A stretch of 64,000 nt of DNA, from the NCBI GenBank assembly GCA_031772625.1, contig CM062816.1, forward strand, positions 831,830,071 to 831,894,070, written 5' to 3'. Positions 56,860-64,000 of the stretch are shown here, piece by piece. Both the position numbers and the translations under genes were made by a program. This DNA is from Pinus tabuliformis (Eukaryota > Streptophyta > Pinopsida > Pinales > Pinaceae). The notes beneath the pieces are model-generated. The model was not told the DNA's origin, ran no database searches, and saw only the letters and a list, made by a program, of their open reading frames with translations. Each line of letters opens with the position of its first letter. Position 1 is the first letter of the stretch.

Positions 56860-57310
56860 CCTTGGTGAGAAACAATGCCCCTCGAGTCCCTGTAAAGATA
56901 GAGGGTGGAGATGGTTTTCTCTAGATTCCATTAATGGTGTGGGTGGAGGATTGTGTCCTTGGATTCCTGGAGGGAGGACCTTTGAAGCCTTTCTTGCTAT
57001 GATTTTGCAGTGGGTTTTAGATTCCTCAGAGTGGGTGGTGACCACTATGTTTAGGGTGGATACTTGCTTCTTTGTATTCCCTTGTCATTCTTAGGTGGAT
57101 GCAGTTGGCCTTTGGATTTCCTGTTTGTGCTTGGATGGTGAAGAAGACTCTGGATACCTTGTGTGTTTGATTGGATTCCATTGGGTAGTTCTAGGGTGGA
57201 GGAAGTTGGCCTTTGGGTTCCCTATGAAATTTTTAACTGTTGAGTGGCTAGTGGGTGGAGGAAAGAGGTCCTTTGGATTCCCCATTTTAGCTGGAAATTG
57301 GTGTTTCAAT
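56860..57310 (+). repeat. Degenerate tandem repeat around GGGTGGAGGA...CCTTTGGATTCC
   Basis: The pair GGGTGGAGG and TTTGGATTCCC/TTTGGGTTCCC recurs near 56900-56940, 56945-56975, 57030-57080, 57095-57120, 57195-57225 and 57255-57285, spaced roughly 60-80 bases. The open frame across part of it is explained by the repeat. Confidence 0.55.
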
Positions 57311-58319
57311 CCCTTAAGCAAGCCCCTCAGTCTCTAGAATATGGCTTGAGGGTGACAACTACAAGTGAGATTGGCTATAGCCATTTATGGTTGGGTGGAG
57401 AGTCCTTGTCCCAAATTCAGTTTCCCAAAAAATTCCAAGATAAGTGTTCTTATGCATTTGCAATGTTAATGAATGTGTGTTTATATTTTTGGACTGAATT
57501 GGTGATTATGAATGTGATGAACATGTTTTTTCATTTCTGGATTGAAATGTTGTGTTGTGTGAAACAATTGATTGTGTTTTTAATGGCACACCATAAATAA
57601 CATAATGAAGCATGATAATGATTGTTTTAAACACTTCTTTCATTACAATTTGATGGTTACATTAAAGACAACATGTTTGATAGGGTCGGTGTGTATATAC
57701 TTGTACTTGATACAAGACTATATTAAAGTTCACATTAACGTTGAGGATTACTTCCTTTATTAACTTAATAGTATGTGACCCCATGTTAAAGGTTTATCAG
57801 CCTTGTGTTTTTAGCAGTCCTTGAGGTCTTCGACAAGCTTCACAATGTCTCAGGTCCTGACACTATAAGCCCAAGGGTGCACCTTGGCATGCAGATATTT
57901 ATGAAGTGAAAATATTTGTGTGTCCCTTTTGGTCCCTTGCAACTCTTATGGACACGAGAGGAGAAATCTTATCATAAGCTCAGGAGGGGTAGCACCGTTA
58001 AGCGCTTTAGTGAGTCATAGTAGCCATGATAGAGAATTGGCATGGGTCCAGGCAGTTGCAGCACCATGGTTGTCGAGCCTTAACTAAATCCATGCTTGAA
58101 TGGACATGTTATGCATAGAGATGTGTGCAACGAAGTTGGGCGAGAACTAAACTTATAATTTGATCGAATAAACCTTATCCTTCAAATATGAGGAAAACCT
58201 AGTCATGGAAGCCCCTGATTGGTGCACCTAGATTCGCCTTATTGCTATAGGATGAATTAAAATGATGTGGCCTAGAGGAAATATCTCGGAGGTATGTTCT
58301 TACAACATAAAGGAACATT

Positions 58320-58980
58320 CAGGATGACTGGGCACTGGGCCAACTGGACTGGCATCTCGGAGGTGGGGAGGATTCCCATTGGCCGGGATGGATCCCACAT
58401 GATAGCTAATAAGTTAGGAAAGAGAAACATGCAGTGGAGCAAAGGATGACATGGGAAGGAACATGGTGGCCTCCATGTAATCCCAGAGGCACATGATTGG
58501 TGCAGGGTGGGCCATCAAACAACTCATCCTATAGAGTTTTCCCTGGAGGTTGAATGCAAAGCACAATAAGAAAGAGTTGGGATGTCTCGACATGTGATGT
58601 CATGGTACTATTACAACATAGGCTAGTCAAAAGCAAGGGTCATGCGAAGGTGTGGCCCACCATTCCATTTAAACCTAGAGGTTCTTCCCGAGAAGCCCAA
58701 AAGTGCATGCTACGGGAGTGTCAGTGTGTTGGGATCAGGATGACATGTCTTAGTGGTCCCTACCCGATGGTGAAAGAGGAGTGCCCAGGGAGAGTGTCGG
58801 GGATTTGGAATCGGGATGATGTGTCCCAAAGGGTCCCACCCTGAATGGTTGAAAAGGGCACCCGAGAGGGGGCGACAGGATGACGTGTCCTGAAGGTCTC
58901 ATCCTAGAGGTATAAGTTAGAGTAGCAGATGAGAGTGTCAGGATGTAAGCATTGGGATGACGTGGTGGGCTGGTGTTGTG
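58320..58980 (+). repeat. Degenerate repeat around GGATGACGTGTCC...GGTCCCACCC
   Basis: Motif instances near 58321, 58377, 58445, 58737, 58815, 58878 and 58953. The last four are spaced about 63-78 bases and show the fuller form GGATGAYGTGTCCYRAAGGG plus TCCYACCC. Diverged and GC-rich relative to the surroundings. Confidence 0.55.
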
Positions 58981-59361
58981 GGATGGGTAGGAAAGGTGGG
59001 GCCTCAACATAATGTCATGAGCGCGTAAGGAAACCCTTGTGGTTTCACTAGAAATAGGAACCTACTTCCGGAGGGTGCCCTTGGCGAGTTTGGGAAAAGG
59101 GATTGACCCACTAGAATGATAGTGAGTCGTTGATCTTGCGATCGACGGTTTCCAACTACCACCCATTTTGGGGGGTGACCCCCCTTGTAAACTTCATGCA
59201 TGTTACCTTGTCATAATAAGTGTGCGATGACTCCACTGTTTGAATGTGTGGGGATCCACACAAAACCTTCACGTCCTTTATGTGATGTGGAAGATTATTA
59301 AAGGCGTCGAGAAATTAACTAGGGAAGATTCCATCATATATGGGCATATTAGCATTATCTT

Positions 59362-59370
<9 letters not shown>

Positions 59371-59404
<34 letters not shown>
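59371..59404 (+). repeat. (TG)n microsatellite
   Basis: About 17 GT/TG units directly after TATATATATG. Confidence 0.95.
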
Positions 59405-59408
<4 letters not shown>

Positions 59409-59509
59409 ATATCCCATTATTCTAATAGATGACAAGAGGAATTGGATTATCAGTGACAACCCATTCCCCTGGGTAGGTAGGGTGGGTTCGTTACAAGCAG
59501 TATCAGAGA

Positions 59510-60609
59510 ATCCAGGTTCAAGACTTGGACTGGATGGACTCTATCATAAGCAAGTAATTATTTTTAGAAATTAACTAAAACAATTGTTGTGTTAAAATAT
59601 GGTCTAGATAAATTAATTGCAGACCTAATTGGTAGATTAAATCTATGATCTATTTAAAACAATAGTAACCTAAATGGTTGGCATGGTTGAAAAAATTAAC
59701 AGTTGTAATAATTTATGGATTTTGCAGGCCTGTATTTTACAATTGGTGATTTTTTGTTTTTCTATAATCATGTACTAATTTGGATTGTTTATTGCAGATG
59801 GTCCATCACAATGGATTTGCAAAAGAGCAGGAACTTGGCATCCTTTTGTTATTCATTTATTTATTATGCACTAATAGTTGGAGTTGCTTAATACATGATT
59901 GGTGCATATCAATTATTAAATACCATGGGCATACTAATAAGGTTGTTTTTTCATAACAGGGATAGTAATGGTAGCTCCATGAATGCAAGGTTCATGATCA
60001 TGCTTATATCTATTTCTTTATCACATGAATATCTAACAGTGTGTGTGATTTACAATACATCACAAGTAGCCTAAGGCAAATACAAATACAAAATGAGGAC
60101 TGGTATGATGCAGTAGATCAGTCACATCCTAGAAGTGATGAGGTCTAGGCCAATGTAGAAGAAATATCAGTTGACCAAGGGGAAGGGAATCACCCTCCAG
60201 TTCGATGCATACTTTGAGAAGCCTAACATTTGAAGTTAGAAGCTTCAAGGCAAATAATGAGAGGTTGGTAAGAGCTCAAGAGAGATAAGCTGAGATAAAT
60301 GTAGTCATCGTGCAAAGTATATCAGACTTGCAGAGACAAAGGCAACCTGAGATGAGGGCTAGTAATAGAGACAAAAAGAGCCTTCACTAGTCAAAAGAAA
60401 ATACAAATGGGGAAGATGATAGCAATTCCAAGAAGAGGCATAGGCTTGAAAGTGATGATATTGTGTTGAGAAATGCACTATTAAGCACCCCAAAGGGAGG
60501 AAATAGCACTTATGTGCATCATTTTAGCAGACCATAGAGGTTTACTACTAGAAGGCACCACCATAGCTCTCATCATCACTATCATCATCATCTAGGAGGA
60601 AAGGAAAAG
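59510..60609. other. Unassigned sequence between two elements
   Basis: No gene recognised. A histidine-codon-rich patch (CATCATCACTATCATCATCATC near 60565-60590) and short frames occur. It may be gypsy interior sequence linked to the primer-like site at 59495. Confidence 0.35.
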
Positions 60610-60675
60610 GATTACATTATAGAAGAAAAGACTCCGTCAAGGTATGTTCAGAAAAATCATCCAGAAACTCAAATT

Positions 60676-61668
60676 TTGGGGGAAAAAGGGGCAGGTGTGC
60701 AGACAAGAAGAACTATTGCTGAAGCCTCAAGCTATCTAGCATTACTATCTTCCACTGAACCTCAAAATGTAAATGAAGCATGCAAAGATGAATGTTGGGT
60801 CAAGGCCATGAATGAAGAACTTGAGCAAATTGAAAAGAATAATACTTGGGAATTAGTTCCTAGACCTCATGATAAAAATATCATAGGAACTAAATGGATA
60901 TTCAAAAACAAGCTGAACGAAAATGGAGAAGTTATTAGAAACAAGGCCAGACTTGTTTGTAAAGGATATGCTCAACAAGAAGGTATAGATTTTGAAGAAA
61001 CTTTTGCACCTGTTGCTAGACTTGAAGCCATAAGAATGTTTCTTGCTCTTTCTAGTTTTCAGAAATTCAAAGTATATCAAATGGATGTAAAATATGCCTT
61101 TCTTAATGGAGACTTAGAAGAAGAAGTCTATATTGAACAGCCAGAAGGATTCATTCTTGGAAATGATGCAAAACTTGTATGCAAACTCAAAAAAGCTCTC
61201 TATGGTCTAAAACAGGCTCCAAGGGCATGGTATTACCGTCTTGACAAATATCTCCACCAACAAGGTTTTTCAAAGGGATCAGCAGATAGCAATCTATATA
61301 CAAAGATTGACACTGGTAAATTGCTAATAATTGTTGTTTATGTTGATGATATCATTTTTGGTAGCAATGAAGAATCCATGAGTCAGAATTTTGCTTTAGT
61401 AATGCAGCAAGAATTTGAAATGTCCTTGCTTGGTGAGCTCACCTACTTTCTTGGTCTACAAGTTCAGCAAAATAAAGATGGTATTTTTCTCTCACAAACC
61501 AAATACCTCAAACAGATCCTGAAAAAGTATGGCATGGAAGATTATAAACTAGTATGTACCCCAATGGTAACAAGATGCAGTCTCAGCTCAAATGATGAAT
61601 CAGCAGCAGTGCATCAACCAACTTACAGATCCATGATTGGCAGTTTGCTTTATCTAACAGGTACTTGA
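60676..61668 (+). other. Reverse transcriptase region of the SIRE-like element (fossil)
   Basis: A 330-codon frame. It begins in the linker ([17 protein letters not shown], about residues 27-43), then [74 protein letters not shown] and the catalytic YVDDIIFGS near residues 221-229. These are the RT blocks of plant copia in the right order. It would copy element RNA to DNA in an intact element. Only part of the element is here. Confidence 0.9.
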
Positions 61669-61677
61669 CCGGACATC

Positions 61678-62290
61678 ATGCATGCAGTGGGAATAGTTGG
61701 AAGATTCCAAGAAAATCCAAAGGAATCACACATTCAAGCAGTCAAAAGGATCTTCAAATATCTTCAAGGAACACAGAAATTTGGTTTATGGTATCTTAGA
61801 GATATAGATCTTACACTTCATGCATATACAGATGTAGATTGGGCAGGAAGTGTTGATGACAGAAAAAGCACTAGTGGTGGTGCATTTTATATGGGTTCAA
61901 GGTTAGTGTCTTGGTTCAGCAAGAAACAAAGTTCAATTTCATTATCTACAACTGAAGCAGAATACATGGCTGTTGCATCTTGCTGCACACAACTACTTTG
62001 GATGATGCAAACCTTGCAAGACATTCAGATCACATGTACTCCACCCATCTCCATTCTATGTGATAATACAAGTGCCATCAATATTTCAAAGAATCCAGTC
62101 ATGCACTCCAAGACCAAGCACATACCCATCAAATATCATTTTCTACGTGAACAAGTGCTTGAACAAAAGGTCAAATTGGAGTATGTTCCCTCCAAAGAAT
62201 AGGTTGCTGATATATTCACTAAACCACTGCCCAGAGAGACATTTGAATATCTCAGACAAAAGCTGGGAGTAGTTGCATCATCATGCTGTT
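61678..62290 (+). other. RNase H region of the SIRE-like element (fossil)
   Basis: Frames contain YTDVDWAGSVDDRKSTSGGA, LSTTEAEYMAVASC, LCDNTSAINISKNPVMHSKT and the closing ADIFTKPL-type block near 62205-62225, the complete set of copia RNase H landmarks. It ends about 0.9 kb before the LTR. Confidence 0.85.
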
Positions 62291-63193
62291 AAATCCTATC
62301 TTCTTCAAAGAAAGGTGGTCATACACGAGTTGCATGAAACGTAATCACGTATATACGCTGGTTTCTGTGGGTATAGTCATGTATATGATGGTTTGAGAAA
62401 AAGAAGTGGGTCAGACTCAGGAGAAAGGGGTCTGATATGGTTCAGTGAATTATCTGCTCTGCTTGATGATGGTTACATTTTGTTGATGACATGTGGAAAT
62501 ATGTTGCCTTTCATAAGTTGTTGATAACTTGATATATATCTGATTGATGGAGATGCCTTGATAACTCTTCTAATATATGAAATGATCAGATCTGACAGTA
62601 AACATTTGACACAGGTTCAGGGGGAGCATACGCTTCTAATAATGCATTGTTGGCATTATCTTCGAAGATTTCGGTGCATTTTTTTTTTCTCGAGTGGAAC
62701 AGGTTCAGGGGGAGAACATGGTTGCTGATCTGGATGCTGATTGAAAAATGCTGCCAATGATAGTTGTTGATGACTATCATGGTCTTGTTTAAGATATTTG
62801 GTCTCTGTTATATAAGTCATGTACATATTTTAATGTAAAGGTCATGAAAAGACCTAGTTTGTAACCCCACTATGCATGGGATGGATGATGTAATGTTTGT
62901 GTTTTGACATGTATAAACAATTGTATATCCCCACTTGGTTGGGTGGATGAGTCAAATTTGGTATGAGTCTTTGATGATAGGAAGGTCATTGGTGATGTAT
63001 GTATAGGGTCATATTATCCTTTTGCAGACCTTGCTTGTGCTTAGGGGGAGCATGGACTCATTCATAGGAGCTCAATTAGTACTTCAACATATCAGAGAAT
63101 TCAGTAGGTACTCAGGGGGAGCATGACCCTTTGCCCTTGATGAAAAAGGGGGAGAGTGACTTGGTGTTGCCATCAAGTCCAAAGGGGGAGATT
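62291..63193 (+). other. 3' spacer with repeated polypurine-like motifs
   Basis: Non-coding stretch between RNase H and the LTR. GGTTCAGGGGGAGCAT or variants occur near 62615-62630, 62703-62717, 63040-63052, 63112-63124 and 63146-63155, and the true tract AAAGGGGGAGATTG at 63182-63195. No envelope-like frame was found. Confidence 0.7.
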
Positions 63194-63437
63194 GTTGGCA
63201 TTATGACATAGGTGTTGTCCTTGATGGCATCTCACTCAGATCACAGATCACAGTGCAGCAAGTCAATAGCACAGAGTTACAGATCAGACTTCACAGAATG
63301 AAGAAAGAGAAGCATACGCAGGTTCACCATTGGCCAAGCCGCGCGTACACGTAGGTTCACTGTATTTAAGGCACGTATACATACACATGCACTTTCACAG
63401 AAGGAAAGGCGCGTATACCTTGGAAAACTAAATTTTT

Positions 63438-63565
63438 GGTCCGAAGTATTTGGTCCATGGTATTTTGATCCATGGTATTGGTCCAAGGTATTTGATCCAA
63501 GGTATTGACCCTAGGTATTTGGTCCAAGGTATTGGTCCTAAATGGTTTTGGTCCATGGTATTGGG
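63438..63565 (+). repeat. Minisatellite with unit about TTTGGTCCAAGGTA
   Basis: Eight or so imperfect units of about 14-18 bases (TTTGGTCCATGGTA, TTTGATCCAAGGTA, TTGGTCCAAGGTA) in tandem just upstream of the LTR TATA box. Confidence 0.85.
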
Positions 63566-63578
63566 AAAGGCCTAAAAC

Positions 63579-63586
63579 TATAAAAG
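63579..63586 (+). promoter_or_regulatory. TATA box of the SIRE-like LTR
   Basis: TATAAAAG within AACTATAAAAGGAGG, about 385 bases into the LTR, a good plant TATA context. Transcription of the element would start some 30 bases downstream. Confidence 0.55.
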
Positions 63587-64000
63587 GAGGAGAAGATCAT
63601 TAGGCCAGGACACTCAAGCATTGAATATCTGATGAAGGGTGAGATCTAGTATGTAGGTTATTGGGTTATGGTGCATTGTTGGATCTGAACCAAGGACGAA
63701 CCTTAGCGCTTGATGAAGGATAAGATCTAATGATGTATCAGGATCTTAAGGCTTGAAGAGAATTATCTTTATGTGGTTTGATCATTTATCTGAATAACTG
63801 GCGCATGTTGTAGTCTGTAAATGTGATGATCTGGGTATGACTGAAGTCTGGAATTGTTGTAATATTTAAATCATCATTTACAGATTTGTACGCAGGTTCA
63901 CTTTAGAAAAGGCGCGTACACACGCTGGTTCTGCATATTGAAACAACGTATACATCATAAATTTGATTTGCAGATCTATACGCAGGTTCACCTTAAGGAA

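Larger units (their letters stand above)
57858..59494 (+). mobile_element. Gypsy 5' LTR-like region with primer site after it
   Basis: TGACACTATAAGCCCAAGGG at 57858 resembles a gypsy LTR start, and GGGTTCGTTACA ends at about 59494, followed by AGCAGTATCAGAG (about 59495-59507), close to the plant Met-tRNA primer site TGGTATCAGAG. Between them the sequence is a degenerate repeat around GGGATGACGTGTCC. No second LTR is in the window. Limits are uncertain and the element is incomplete. Confidence 0.35.
60610..64000 (+). mobile_element. SIRE-like copia element, 3' half, runs off the window
   Basis: Starts abruptly in the linker before RT, then RT, RNase H, a 0.9-kb non-coding 3' spacer with repeated GGGGGAGCAT motifs, a polypurine tract at about 63184-63193 and the 3' LTR from 63194 beyond 64000. 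The long spacer and polypurine tract type fit the SIRE/Maximus group of copia. No integrase, protease, Gag or 5' LTR is present, so it is 5' truncated or interrupted. The RT frame is long and few breaks are visible in pol, which suggests moderate age. Confidence 0.8.
63194..64000 (+). repeat. 3' LTR of the SIRE-like element (incomplete)
   Basis: Begins TGTTGGCATTATGACATAGG directly after the polypurine tract and runs past the window end. It holds a TTTGGTCCAAGGTA minisatellite (about 63438-63565), a TATA box and several TACGCAGGTTCAC...GGCGCGTAYAC motifs. Confidence 0.75.

Noticed and set aside
62291-63193. Envelope-like ORF in the SIRE-like 3' spacer
   Set aside because: Some SIRE elements have one, but here only short frames without membrane segments occur.
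1-64000. CRISPR arrays, operons, phage or other prokaryotic systems
   Set aside because: No regularly spaced identical short repeats with unique spacers. Low gene density, plant retroelements and a plastid-protease fragment show a plant nuclear genome.

Overview
This window looks like a stretch of a large, repeat-filled land-plant nuclear genome, most likely a gymnosperm (conifer-type). The reasons are the near absence of intact host genes, the many old Ty1-copia and Ty3-gypsy LTR elements nested in one another, plant-type LINE relics with a C-terminal RNase H, satellite and pyrimidine-rich arrays, and a captured gene piece that reads as the plastid protease DEG2. The species cannot be fixed from the sequence alone. 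No intact host gene, tRNA, rRNA or CRISPR array was found.

Layout. 1-2.6 kb: unassigned sequence with a CpG-rich, GC-rich tract (780-1310) that could be the 5' end of a real but unrecognised gene. 2.66-4.13 kb: LINE reverse-transcriptase relic holding an exact 151-bp tandem duplication. 4.15-5.9 kb: the 3' end of a copia element. 5.95-6.04 kb: a hairpin. 7.0-8.6 kb: a 57-bp satellite merging into polypyrimidine tracts. 8620-18034: a gypsy element with two LTRs, inserted in the polypyrimidine tract, which resumes to 18.95 kb. 19.4 kb: a 53-bp-arm hairpin. 19.65-21.25 kb: the C-terminal part of a LINE, colinear with the first piece. 23.25-23.62 kb: a foldback repeat.

23.8-45.4 kb is a three-level nest. 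An old copia relic (23.8-24.5 and 45.2-45.4 kb) was split by an LTR element (24507-45216), and one LTR of that element was then split by two more insertions: a copia element with recognisable gag and pol domains (29070-35548) and a gag-only element with 2.1-kb LTRs (36656-45008). All three insertions have exact 5-bp target duplications.

48.6-53.5 kb: another copia reverse-transcriptase relic, split by a small LTR element (49491-53268) with 184-bp LTRs. The small element has no visible pol. It carries a zinc-knuckle segment, a clear fragment of a plastid DEG2-like serine protease gene and possibly the start of a GH17 beta-1,3-glucanase gene. This gene-capturing element is the most interesting object in the window. 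53.5-60.6 kb holds gypsy LTR-like sequence and degenerate tandem repeats. 60.6-64.0 kb is the 3' half of a SIRE-like copia element whose 3' LTR runs off the end.

All boundaries were read by eye. LTR divergences are visual estimates, not computed values. Virus-like elements are described as fossils only.
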